This document shows, piece after piece, positions 24,400-33,500 of a DNA stretch of 51,444 nt (within the stretch, counting starts at the first letter, position 1; every line of letters begins with the position of its first letter). Under the pieces are notes generated by a model, which worked only from the letters and a program-made list of their open reading frames with translations, ran no database searches and was not told the DNA's origin. Both the position numbers and the translations under genes were made by a program. Origin of the DNA: Zhongshania sp. (GTDB taxonomy: Bacteria > Pseudomonadota > Gammaproteobacteria > Pseudomonadales > Spongiibacteraceae); contig NZ_JARGNU010000013.1 of the NCBI RefSeq assembly GCF_029212375.1, positions 1-51,444 of the forward strand, in the 5' to 3' direction.

Positions 24400-25641
24400 T
24401 TAGCCTTCAATACGCTCAATAATAATCGCTGGCGCCATACCGCCGGCGGCACACATGGTCACTAACCCACGCTTTAAACCACGACGCTCTAGCTCATCCA
24501 GCAAGGTGCCAATCAAAATCGCACCAGTTGCGCCAATCGGGTGCCCCAAAGCCATTGCACCACCGTTGACGTTAACCTTGTCACGATCTAATTTTAGGTC
24601 GCGAATATACTTTTCGGCAACCACAGCAAAGGCTTCGTTAATTTCGAATAGATCGATATCGTCGATGGTCAAACCCGCCTTTTTCAGTACTTTCAGCGTT
24701 GCAGGCACTGGCGCATTTAGCATCAGGGTTGGTGAATCGCCCATATTCGCGGTAGCAAGAATTTTAGCGCGAGGCTTTAGGCCATGAGCTTTGGCGTATT
24801 CAGGCGATGTCAATAAAATAGCCGCTGCGCCGTCAACCACACCAGAGGAGTTGCCGCCGTGATGGACGCATTCAAACTCAAGATCTGGATATTCTTTTTT
24901 AATTAGGCCAGCGTAGGTTGTGCCCGCCTCATCCAAAGGCATATGCGCCAATTTGGTAAAGGCAGGATTCAACTGACCAAGGCTTTCAAGTGTTGTGCCT
25001 GGACGAGGAAACTCTTCTTTGTCTAAAGCTAGGCTGCCATCTTCACGGAACACTGGCACCAAGCTCTTATCAAAATGACCGTTGGCAATAGCGTGGGCTG
25101 CACGCTGCTGACTAACAACAGCCAATTGGTCTAAGGCTTCGCGGCTAATGCCCTCTAGCGATGCGATAGCATCGGCACAAATACCTTGATGCGGTTGCGG
25201 GTGAGCTTCGCGCAGCACCATATTGCCGTTATCGAGGAACATTGCTGGATCATTACCATTATGGCCGTAGTTAGACATCATCTCGGTGCCACCGGCAATG
25301 ACCACGTCTTCCATACCCGACATGATGGATGCCGCAGCAAGATTTACTACGGTAATGCCAGAACCGCAAAAGCGATCAAGGGTAACGCCACTACTGCGCA
25401 CATCATAGCCAGCGGTCAATGCAGCCATGCGCCCCAAATCTGCAGACTGCTCACCGCGCTGGGAGCTGGTGCCCCAAATAATATCGTCTACATCAGCGGT
25501 GTTTAACTTATTACGCTCGGCCAAGGCTTTAAGCACAGTGGCACCCAATTGCTGGGGATGAATACCAGCTAATGCGCCCTTACCGGCTTTACCAATACCG
25601 CGAGGCGTGCGGCAGGCGTCAATAATCCATGCTTCTTTCAT
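24400..25641 (-). CDS. Acetyl-CoA C-acyltransferase (thiolase)
   Basis: Thiolases cleave 3-ketoacyl-CoA to acetyl-CoA and a shortened acyl-CoA, or do the reverse. The 413-residue protein has the acylated cysteine in DRFCGSGITVVN, the NEAFAVVAEKY and GGAMALGHPIGATGA motifs, and the second active cysteine in TMCAAGGMAPA. The ATG at 25641 has GAGGA before it and begins MKEAWIIDACRTPRG, as relatives do. It is the last gene of a four-gene set (acyl-CoA dehydrogenase, SDR, hydratase, thiolase) that covers one complete beta-oxidation turn; the chain type is unknown. Confidence 0.93.
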   Translation of the reverse strand: MKEAWIIDACRTPRGIGKAGKGALAGIHPQQLGATVLKALAERNKLNTADVDDIIWGTSSQRGEQSADLGRMAALTAGYDVRSSGVTLDRFCGSGITVVNLAAASIMSGMEDVVIAGGTEMMSNYGHNGNDPAMFLDNGNMVLREAHPQPHQGICADAIASLEGISREALDQLAVVSQQRAAHAIANGHFDKSLVPVFREDGSLALDKEEFPRPGTTLESLGQLNPAFTKLAHMPLDEAGTTYAGLIKKEYPDLEFECVHHGGNSSGVVDGAAAILLTSPEYAKAHGLKPRAKILATANMGDSPTLMLNAPVPATLKVLKKAGLTIDDIDLFEINEAFAVVAEKYIRDLKLDRDKVNVNGGAMALGHPIGATGAILIGTLLDELERRGLKRGLVTMCAAGGMAPAIIIERIEG

Positions 25642-25673
25642 TTTGCTATCCTCGTCTAAGCCCTTGGGGGCGA

Positions 25674-26438
25674 TTAACAACCTTTCCAGTTGGGAGCGCG
25701 CTTCTCAGCGAACGCAGTGGCGCCTTCGATAGCGTCTTTACTACTAAATACCGGATTAACAATTTTGCCTTGATTGGCAAACATTTCGTTTTGCTGCCAA
25801 TCTTGCGAATCAATCACCACCTGCTTACTCGCAATTACCGCCATTGGGCCATTGGCCGCAATGCTACGTGCTAAAGCTTTAGCACCCTCAAGGGCAGTGC
25901 CCGCTGCAACCACGCGGTTCACTAGGCCTAATTCATAGGCGCGCTGGGCGGTGATAAAGTCGCCCGTTAAAGCCATTTCCATGGCGATGCGCGATGGAAT
26001 TTGGCGAGGTAGACGCATCAATCCGCCGGCAGCCGCCGCCAAGCCACGCTTAGCTTCGGGAATACCAAATTTTGCATTATCTGCAACAACCACAAGGTCA
26101 CAGCTAATGGCGATTTCAAAACCGCCCGCCAGTGCGAAGCCTTCAACGGCCGCAATCAGCGGTTTCTTAGGCCCCTGCTCACACAAACCGGCAAAGCCGC
26201 GGCCTTTTACAACCGGCACTTCACCCGTCACAAATGCCTTTAAATCCATACCCGCGCAAAACGTGTTATCAGCGCCGGTAATAATTGCCGCGCGAATTGT
26301 GTCATTGCTATCGAGCTCTTCCATTGCCGCAGCAATGCCTTTGGCAACGGCAAGATTAACGGCATTTTTTGCTTTAGGGCGATTGATGGTGACAATCATC
26401 ACGCCATCTTCAACACTGACTAATACTTCGTCGCTCAT
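25674..26438 (-). CDS. Enoyl-CoA hydratase/isomerase family protein
   Basis: The 254-residue crotonase-fold protein has the oxyanion-hole segment AGMDLKAFVTGE and GFALAGGFEIAISCDLVV, and a glutamate in FGIPEAKRGLAAAAGG at the second catalytic position. The first catalytic glutamate expected near AVEGFALAGGFE is in place. It would hydrate trans-2-enoyl-CoA between the dehydrogenase and SDR steps. The ATG at 26438 follows GGAG. A 33-bp gap leads to the thiolase, while 223 bp with a strong hairpin separate it from the SDR gene. Confidence 0.9.
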   Translation of the reverse strand: MSDEVLVSVEDGVMIVTINRPKAKNAVNLAVAKGIAAAMEELDSNDTIRAAIITGADNTFCAGMDLKAFVTGEVPVVKGRGFAGLCEQGPKKPLIAAVEGFALAGGFEIAISCDLVVVADNAKFGIPEAKRGLAAAAGGLMRLPRQIPSRIAMEMALTGDFITAQRAYELGLVNRVVAAGTALEGAKALARSIAANGPMAVIASKQVVIDSQDWQQNEMFANQGKIVNPVFSSKDAIEGATAFAEKRAPNWKGC

Positions 26439-26614
26439 GTTTATTCTCCATTCATTAATCAGGCCTAGGGGAAACCCTGTGGAAAGCCAGTTACCAACAC
26501 ACATCAATGTGCATTTTATAAATTGGAAGTGGCGCAGTGCTTGAGACCGAGCGCGTCAACAACTCCCCACACCATTCATGTTAAGTAAATTTAATACGTT
26601 GCAGTTGGCATATT

Positions 26615-26639
26615 GACGCTGCGCCAACGGCGCAGCGTC
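26615..26639 (-). terminator. Strong hairpin between the SDR and hydratase genes
   Basis: GACGCTGCGCC (26615-26625) and GGCGCAGCGTC (26629-26639) form a perfect 11-bp GC-rich stem with a 3-nt loop, 22 bp after the SDR stop. No T-run follows, so it may be a processing or stability element that sets different levels for the two halves of the operon. The rest of the 223-bp gap shows nothing clear. Confidence 0.5.
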
Positions 26640-26661
26640 GCTACTAACCGAATCAGCTAAA

Positions 26662-27435
26662 TTAACGAGGCTGCATACGAATCGCGCCATCCAAACGGAT
26701 GGATTCGCCATTCATGTACTCGTTTTCTGCAATCATGACCGACAAATGCGCAATTTCGTCTGGGCGACCGAGGCGCTGGGGGTTAACAACACTGTTTTCC
26801 AGTGACTTGTAAGCGGCTTCGGGCAAGGTGTCGAACAATGGCGTGTGAATCAGACCCGGCACAATGGTATTTACACGAATACCGTAAGACGCCAAATCCC
26901 GCGCCATTGGCAAAGTCATCCCCACTACACCACCTTTAGAGGCACTGTAAGCAACCTGACCAACTTGACCTTCATAAGCCGCGACTGACGCAGTATTAAT
27001 GATAACGCCACGGGCGTTGGCACCGTCGTAGGGCTCGTTTTTAGCCATTTGCTCAGCCGCAAGACGGCAAACATTAAAGGTACCGATCAAGTTTACGTTG
27101 ATAACGTGTTTATAGGCATCCAACGGAAAAGCGCCATTTTTGCCGAAGGTTTTAACGGCGTTGCCGATACCCGCGTAGTTATTGCAAATATGGATAGCGC
27201 CAAATTTCGCCACTACTTCGGCAATCGCCGTTGCTACAGAGACTTCGTCGGCCACGTTCACATTATGGAAACTGACGTTATCGGCGCCCAATTCAGCAAC
27301 AATGGCAGCACCGCGATCGGCATTCATGTCAAAAATGGCAACTTTGCCACCTTTGGCAACATAGGCGCGCACTGTGCCCTCACCTAGTCCTGAGGCGCCG
27401 CCAGTAACAATGGCTACTTTACCGTTAATATCCAT
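26662..27435 (-). CDS. SDR-family 3-hydroxyacyl-CoA dehydrogenase-like protein
   Basis: The 257-residue classical short-chain dehydrogenase has the NAD motif TGGASGLGEGT (11-21), D36-type NAD preference in FDMNADRG, NNYAGIG, and the catalytic S/Y-x3-K in NTASVAAYEG and YSASKGG. The ending VMIAENEYMNGESIRLDGAIRMQPR resembles the human HSD10/type II 3-hydroxyacyl-CoA dehydrogenase group, which fits the context of an acyl-CoA dehydrogenase, hydratase and thiolase. The usual NNAG is NNYAG here, a small departure. It likely oxidises 3-hydroxyacyl-CoA with NAD+. Confidence 0.92.
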   Translation of the reverse strand: MDINGKVAIVTGGASGLGEGTVRAYVAKGGKVAIFDMNADRGAAIVAELGADNVSFHNVNVADEVSVATAIAEVVAKFGAIHICNNYAGIGNAVKTFGKNGAFPLDAYKHVINVNLIGTFNVCRLAAEQMAKNEPYDGANARGVIINTASVAAYEGQVGQVAYSASKGGVVGMTLPMARDLASYGIRVNTIVPGLIHTPLFDTLPEAAYKSLENSVVNPQRLGRPDEIAHLSVMIAENEYMNGESIRLDGAIRMQPR

Positions 27436-27474
27436 GAGTTTTCTCCTGCTTTAGTGAGCGTAAATTATTTGATT

Positions 27475-28620
27475 TCAGCGCTTTTCAAAAATTGAACGCG
27501 CTATGATTTCTTTCATGATTTCTGAGGTACCAGCTAAAATCCGGCTGATACGCGCGTTCGCATACAGATTACAAATTTCATATTCTTGCATATAACCCGC
27601 GCCACCGTGCAACTGAACGCCCTCGTCAACCATGCGGCCCTCAACCTCAGAACAATACAGTTTAGCCTTAGATGCAGAATCTGCTGTTAATCGACCAACA
27701 TTATGTTGCGCTACGCACTGATCAACAAAAGCCTGTGCCACGTCGATCTCGGTGCGCATACTGGCCATTTTAAAACGGGTATTTTGCTGCTCAGACAGTG
27801 GTTTGCCAAAGGCCTTGCGGTCTTCAACGTAGTCTTTAGTCAGTTCAAAGGCGCTCGCCGCTGCCGCGAGCGAGCCGCAAGCGGTAATAAGACGCTCCTC
27901 GGCAAGCCCTTGCATAAGGTGATGCATGCCCCGCCCGACTTCACCTAGTACATTTGTTTTAGGGATTTTTACGTCGTTAAAAAATAGCTCGGCGGTATCT
28001 TGAGCCTTTAAGCCTAATTTATCTAGATTGCGGCCGCGCTCGAAACCTTCCATACCGGCTTCGATAATGAACAAGGTCATTTCACGGGGCTTTTCAGGGT
28101 TCGTTTTTGCCGCAACAATCACCACATCGGCAAGAATGCCGTTAGAAATATACACCTTAGAACCATTTAACAGCCAGTGATCGCCTTTGTCCTCGGCGCG
28201 GCTTTTCATGCCAGCGAGATCAGAACCCGCATCGGGCTCAGTCATTGCAATGGCTAATATGCATTCACCCGACACACATTTAGGAATAAATCGCTGCTTT
28301 TGCTCTGCGCTGCCAAAATGTTTAAAGTACGGCGCCACCAAGCGGCTGTGCAAGGTGTGAAACAAACCCGCCTCGCCATAACGGCCGTCTTCTTCGATCA
28401 TAATTTGTTGGTAGCGAAAATCTTCAAGGTCTAGGCCGCCCAGCTCTTCTGGCGCCCAAGTAAGCAAATAGCCTTGTTCACCCATTTTTAGGTAGATATC
28501 TCGAGGAACAATACCCGCCTTTCGCCACGCTTCGCGATGGGGCACCACTTCTTGCTCTAGAAACCGACGATAGGCATCGCGGAACTGCTGCTGATCTTCT
28601 GTAAAACAATCTCTTTGCAT
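27475..28620 (-). CDS. Acyl-CoA dehydrogenase
   Basis: The 381-residue FAD enzyme has the two signature regions ILAIAMTEPDAGSDLAGM (FAD/substrate) and QLHGGAGYMQEYEICNLYANAR with ISRILAGTSEIMKEIIAR at the end. It should start the acyl-CoA degradation set by introducing the 2,3-double bond, passing electrons to ETF. The ATG at 28620 follows GGTGGGG. It is the first gene of the operon; its promoter lies in the 348-bp gap upstream. Confidence 0.93.
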   Translation of the reverse strand: MQRDCFTEDQQQFRDAYRRFLEQEVVPHREAWRKAGIVPRDIYLKMGEQGYLLTWAPEELGGLDLEDFRYQQIMIEEDGRYGEAGLFHTLHSRLVAPYFKHFGSAEQKQRFIPKCVSGECILAIAMTEPDAGSDLAGMKSRAEDKGDHWLLNGSKVYISNGILADVVIVAAKTNPEKPREMTLFIIEAGMEGFERGRNLDKLGLKAQDTAELFFNDVKIPKTNVLGEVGRGMHHLMQGLAEERLITACGSLAAAASAFELTKDYVEDRKAFGKPLSEQQNTRFKMASMRTEIDVAQAFVDQCVAQHNVGRLTADSASKAKLYCSEVEGRMVDEGVQLHGGAGYMQEYEICNLYANARISRILAGTSEIMKEIIARSIFEKR

Positions 28621-28968
28621 ATCCCCACCGTAAAAAAACACTGGTTTTAGCCAAATAGGCGCAAACCCTTAAATTTCGGCAGGCAAGCGCACGCCGAAAA
28701 ATTCGAGACCTATTCTGTCGTATAAGCAGCGGCGGGAACCATGTCGATAGGCAACAAAAAAAATGACATTTTGTTACAAAAGCGGGGTTAAGCGCGCATT
28801 TTCGTGCGGCGCCTAATTCGAGGTGAAAAGAATTATTAGTGGCAAGCGGTAACTTTAGACACTCCCAGCGCAAACAGAGCGATTTGAGCCATTGCAGGGA
28901 ATGTAAAGCAACCTCAGAAAGTAGGCCTCAATCTAATTGATCACCTCGGAACACTGACTGGGGCTAAG
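28621..28968. other. Upstream region of the acyl-CoA operon
   Basis: The 348-bp gap has no gene. Inverted arms TTTCGGC (28674-28680) and GCCGAAA (28693-28699) lie in the presumed leader of the acyl-CoA dehydrogenase, and an A/T-rich tract (28751-28785) is a possible promoter area. No clear TetR- or FadR-type palindrome was seen. Confidence 0.45.
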
Positions 28969-29325
28969 TTAAAACTTAGCTGGCGCGTAGCCAGTCACTG
29001 CACTAATACCCATTTCGCGGCCTAGCGCGGTAAGCGGGTGAACCACCACCAAGCCTTTCACTGTCTTTTTAAATTTACCCATATCCGCCTGTTCCGCTTT
29101 GGTCAACACGCGGTGAAACCCCAGCTCTTTTAAGGCGTCGGCCTTGCTATTATTTTGCGCTGTTTGCATGCCTTTAATGCTGGCTATTTTGCGATTGAGG
29201 GTGCTCAACTCTTTCTTAAAATGCAGTACGGATTTTTGATCGTCGCGGAGCTTGGCGGCTTCTAATTTGCGGCGAAACAAATCGATCTTGTTGTTAATTA
29301 GCTGAATATCTTGATTCAAATTCAT
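28969..29325 (-). CDS. yibL: YibL-family ribosome-associated protein
   Basis: The 118-residue protein has a coiled N-terminal half (DIQLINNKIDLFRRKLEAAK and on) and the highly conserved C-terminal part KAEQADMGKFKKTVKGLVVV followed by HPLTALGREMGI, which is the hallmark of YibL. YibL is reported to associate with ribosomes in E. coli; its exact role is unclear. The ATG at 29325 starts the family-like sequence; an upstream start 33 codons earlier codes unrelated residues. It stands alone between terminators and the acyl-CoA operon. Confidence 0.88.
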   Translation of the reverse strand: MNLNQDIQLINNKIDLFRRKLEAAKLRDDQKSVLHFKKELSTLNRKIASIKGMQTAQNNSKADALKELGFHRVLTKAEQADMGKFKKTVKGLVVVHPLTALGREMGISAVTGYAPAKF

Positions 29326-29489
29326 ATTGTAAATTTCTCTAAGGGATTGCAAACACGGCAAACCGTGGCCCCAGCCGGCTTCAGTGGCAGGCATATTGCG
29401 CGGCAGTATAACAATAACTGGCAAGCAAGATTCACAAAGCTGCCGCGCTTAGTAATATTACCCAACCCGAAATGCAAACGCACAAACCA

Positions 29490-29516
29490 AAAAACCACCC
29501 CGAAGGGTGGTAAAAA
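29490..29516. terminator. Terminator with UUCG loop
   Basis: ACCACCC (29494-29500) and GGGTGGT (29505-29511) form a 7-bp stem. On the minus strand the loop is TTCG and TTTTTTGG follows the stem, a good intrinsic terminator for the membrane-protein gene ending at 29547. On the plus strand TAAAAAG follows, so it works mainly in the minus direction. Confidence 0.85.
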
Positions 29517-29546
29517 GAGGCCTAAATTTGAAACAGTTGAAACAGA

Positions 29547-30350
29547 TTAGCCGTTTGCGGTAGCACCTACGTTACTGGTAGCTCGCGTTTTGGCCGCCAC
29601 AGCGGCCTCGTCTGGTAAAAAAGATGCCGCAGCGCGAATTAACAGCACTGCTGAACCAAGGCTTAGCAGAGTAGCGATTGTGACCAATGCGGTTGATGGC
29701 TGGTCTAGGTGCAGAGCAATAATTACAAAAGAACCCGCGCCAAAGTTAGCTAAGTAGAATGTGCAAGGGAACAAGATAAACAGCCCCAGCAAGCCCATTG
29801 GACCACTAACCCGCTTGCGCAGCTCGGCTGCAGCAACACTAAAACAAATCACCTGCGCAGCTTCTAACACACCAATTACTAGCGGGTAGTTGAAAATACG
29901 GAAGACGTGCGGACCCCAATACTCGTAAGCGCCACCGTTGATACCGATCATTTCAAAAGTGCAGGACATTGCCAATTCAATCAAAGCCCAACCGTACAAG
30001 GCTTTCTTGGTTAACGTGCCAGCGTTGATTTGCTGACAAATGTAGATCGCTGCACTTGCGTACAAAACCACATAGCCGCTGTGAGTCCACAATGGCTGGG
30101 GAATATTAAATGCAGAAAAATGGGTCCAAATACCTGGTACATAAAACAACAGCATCAGGCCTTCGTCATACAAGGGCTCGGCAAAAGCACCAACCATTGC
30201 AGCCAAAATTATTAAAACATAGAAAGGCGTGCGCTCTTTCGCGCTCATGCGCAGCGCCAACACCAAAAACACCAAGGTCAACGCCCAACTTCCGTAGGTC
30301 AGGATTGCCTGCATCGTTAAATTCAGAGGGTGGTCATAGGGTGCTGTCAT
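29547..30350 (-). CDS. Polytopic membrane protein of unknown function
   Basis: The 267-residue protein has about seven hydrophobic segments (residues about 15-34, 43-62, 66-80, 90-107, 115-135, 150-172, 185-225). It has charged or aromatic loops such as FAEPLYDEG, PGIWTHFSAFNIPQPLW and GGAYEYWGPHVF, and a polar alanine-rich tail. I do not recognise the family; the loop style recalls the AveC-like proteins of actinobacteria, which is only a lead. A strong palindrome at 30416-30436 lies 66 bp upstream, and a terminator follows, so it is a single regulated gene. Confidence 0.75.
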   Translation of the reverse strand: MTAPYDHPLNLTMQAILTYGSWALTLVFLVLALRMSAKERTPFYVLIILAAMVGAFAEPLYDEGLMLLFYVPGIWTHFSAFNIPQPLWTHSGYVVLYASAAIYICQQINAGTLTKKALYGWALIELAMSCTFEMIGINGGAYEYWGPHVFRIFNYPLVIGVLEAAQVICFSVAAAELRKRVSGPMGLLGLFILFPCTFYLANFGAGSFVIIALHLDQPSTALVTIATLLSLGSAVLLIRAAASFLPDEAAVAAKTRATSNVGATANG

Positions 30351-30415
30351 CGCTTATACCTTTTTTTTTATATTCACACGGTAAGCGCCAAGGCGCCTAA
30401 CCCCAAAAAAATCTG

Positions 30416-30436
30416 TTAATGAAACAGTATCATTAA
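30416..30436. promoter_or_regulatory. Palindrome TTAATGA-N7-TCATTAA (candidate operator)
   Basis: The arms TTAATGA (30416-30422) and TCATTAA (30430-30436) are perfect, and the 7-nt centre AACAGTA is itself nearly symmetric (ACnGT core). This layout is typical for TetR-type regulators. It lies upstream of the unknown membrane protein gene. The regulator is not next to it. Confidence 0.65.
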
Positions 30437-30522
30437 ACTTGAAGTTATTGTGTCACAGGTCAATAAGCGATGCAATCCCAGATAAAAATTAACCTAAGCA
30501 GGACGATGACGATGGCGCGGCC

Positions 30523-33500
30523 TTAGCTAGCCGTGCCAGATACCGCTACCGGCGGCACTGTTTCAGGAGGTGCTTCCGGCTCACTCCTTTGCGAGCCCTT
30601 AGGCAGGTATTTAAGAACATAAGGTTTACGGAGCACCAAAAAGGCTGAAGGTACAAAAAACAACGACAAGATCGTGGTCAATACTGTGCCGCCAGCTAGA
30701 ACAATGGCAAACGGTGGCCAAAACCCACCGCCGGCGAAAATAAGAGGGATTAGTCCGGCCACCGTGGTAATGGTGGTCGAGCTAATATGTTTAGTACAGG
30801 TTGCCACAGTTTCAACGATTTCGGCCTTATTTCCCGCCATCGCCAACGGCGAGGCCTTTAGCTCAGTTAAAATAACTATCGCCGCGTTAACCGCCAAGCC
30901 CATCAAACCCATCAAGCCGATAATGGCGGTAAAACCAAAGGGAAACTGGCCCAACCACAGACTTAACATGCCCATGCCCGCCGACTGAATTGCCACTGCA
31001 AATACCAATGCCGTTAAGCGGAAGGAGTCAAAAGCCATCAGCACGGTAACAAGGAGCAATACCGCAATAATACCGACGCTGCCCAATAACTTGCCGACCG
31101 CATTATTGCGCTCTTCGGCCTCACCACCTATTTGTAGGGTATAACCATCGGGAACATGAAAGTCCTCGGCTGCCAATTTAGCCTTAATCCGTCCTAAAAC
31201 CACAGCTGGAAGCACGCCATTAGCCACAAAAACGTCAACGCTATTCATGCGTTGGCCGTCGCGCCGCGATATTCGCGCCAGCGCGGGCCGCAGATTCACG
31301 GATGCCAATGCTGATAGCGGCCTCGGCCCCGTCGGCAGTGCCAGCGGGAATGACATTAGCTTATCCACACTCAACTGCTTTACATTGGCGCCCGACACTC
31401 GCACTGGAATCTGTTGGGTGCGATCAAGCAGACTACTGCTGAGCACGCCGTCGACACTGGCTGCCAATAACTGTGATAAGTCTTTTAAGCCAACCTTGCT
31501 GCGCTGGGCTTCACTTTCATCAACGTCTAACCAGATTTTGGGTACGACTTCGCCAAGGGAATCCCGCACCTGAATAACGTCTTCCGTTTCTAAAGCAATA
31601 CGCCGCAACTGATCGCCCATTGTTTTTAATTGGCTTAATTCACTCCCATACAAGCGCAGCTCTACTGGTGCGTTAGATGGCGGCCCCTGCGCCAAACGCT
31701 GAACAATAATTTGATAATGTGGGAAGGCTGCGTCCAGCTCGGTTTGTAGCTCACCAACAAGACGGTTAGCGGCGCTAAAGTCGACCATAGTAATCATGGC
31801 CTGTGCGTAGTTAGACGAGCCATCGCGGCTGTCTTTTAAATTATAATAAAACGAAGGCCCATTTCGGCCCACAAACCAATTAAGTGCCAATACTTCAGGA
31901 TGCTGTTTAATACGAGCACTGACCTGCTCTGTGGCCTCTCGCGTCTCTTGAATACTGCTGCCCGCGGGTAAAAATAGTTCAAAATTAATCATGTCGCGAT
32001 CGGAGACTGGAAAAAACTGCTCAGGCAGCGTTTTTATTACCAAGAAACCACACAGCGGTAAAATCGTTGACAATACAATGACTCGTCGCGGCCGCTCTAA
32101 AACCCACGCCAATAGCGATCTAAATTTACGGTCCAACTCGGGATGTGCTATACCGCGCCCCTGATCTTTGGCCAGCCAACGGCCAGCAATTGGCGCAATG
32201 ATAAACAGCGAGATTAACCACGAGCCGGCAAGGGAAAATATCACTGCGCGGGCCAAAGCCCCCACAAACTCCCCCGCAGGACCTGGCATTAGCACAATCG
32301 GCATAAAGGTTAACACGGTGGTTAATGTTGAACCCAGCAAGGGCACCCACAGATGTTTTAAGGCCTTGGTGGCGGCGGCAATAGAGGAATCGCCCTGACG
32401 CCGATTACGCATCACAATGTCAACGACCACAATGGCGTTATCGACCATAATTCCCAGCGCAACGATCAAACCCGTAACCGACATCTGGTGGATGGGTAAG
32501 TCGAAAAAGCGCATACACGCCAGCGAAAACAGCATGGTCAACGGCAGCGACACCGCAACAATCACTGCCGACCGCCAGCCGAGGGTGTAGAGCAGAATTA
32601 CAAATATAAAAATAAAGCCCAGTAAAATATTGGATATCAAATCACTGAGGCGAACATCGTTATAGCGCTCCTGCACAAATAATTCCTGCACCCCAATTTC
32701 GACGGGTAGCGTAGATGCAAAGGCGGCCACCTCAGCCTGCAAGGCTGTGGTCCAATGGTCGCCGCGCCGGTCTGGCAACATGCGCGAAGCCACGGCCACC
32801 CCACGCTGACCATCAATAATGGCAAAGTCTGAGGGGGAGTCGGGTTCACCGCGATAAATTTTTGCAATATCTTGAAGCTGTAAGGAACCACCGCTAGCGA
32901 GTGTTAATAGTGGCGTGCGCTTGATGCGTTCCAGCTCATCAAAGCCCCCTTCCAGCTCCAACGACAGACGTTGGCGGCCGTTATTCAACTCACCGGCGGC
33001 GGTTTTAGCATCGCTGTTATTTAGCAGCGCAGCAATTTGCGGCACATCTAAACCGACCGCGGCCGCTTTAACCACGTCGACCTTAACCTGTACTTCTTCA
33101 CGAGGCGCGCCATAAATAGACACTAAATCGGTACCCGATAAGCTGCGCAGGCGGCTGGCCAATTCTTCGGCGTAGCGACCTAAACGCAACTCGTCGCCTG
33201 CGCCCTCGCCCTTCCAAACCAGCGCACCAATCCACGTAAAGGCGTGACCCCGCTCAGAATCTACAACCGGCGCTCCCGCACCGCTTGGCAATAAGTGCCG
33301 CGCCTGTTCAATTTTGTCGCGAATATCAGCCCACAGCATAACGTTTTCTTTGCCATACACTTCGTCGCTAAGCTGTACCACGATCACCGACACGCCGCCG
33401 CTGGAATGCGAGGTCACATGAACAACCTCAGGAACGCGGCGAATCACGTTTTCCAGCGGTTCAGAAATAAGCGTCTCCACTCGCTCAGCGCTAGCGCCTG

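Noticed and set aside
24136-24400. Threonine attenuator or riboswitch before hom
   Set aside because: No leader peptide rich in Thr/Ile codons and no recognised riboswitch core was found; the only clear hairpin belongs to the end of the thiolase operon.
28963-28980. Palindrome GCTAAGTT-AA-AACTTAGC at the yibL stop
   Set aside because: It covers the stop codon and last codons of yibL and lies far from any start codon, so an operator role is unlikely; it may be part of a terminator but has no T-run.
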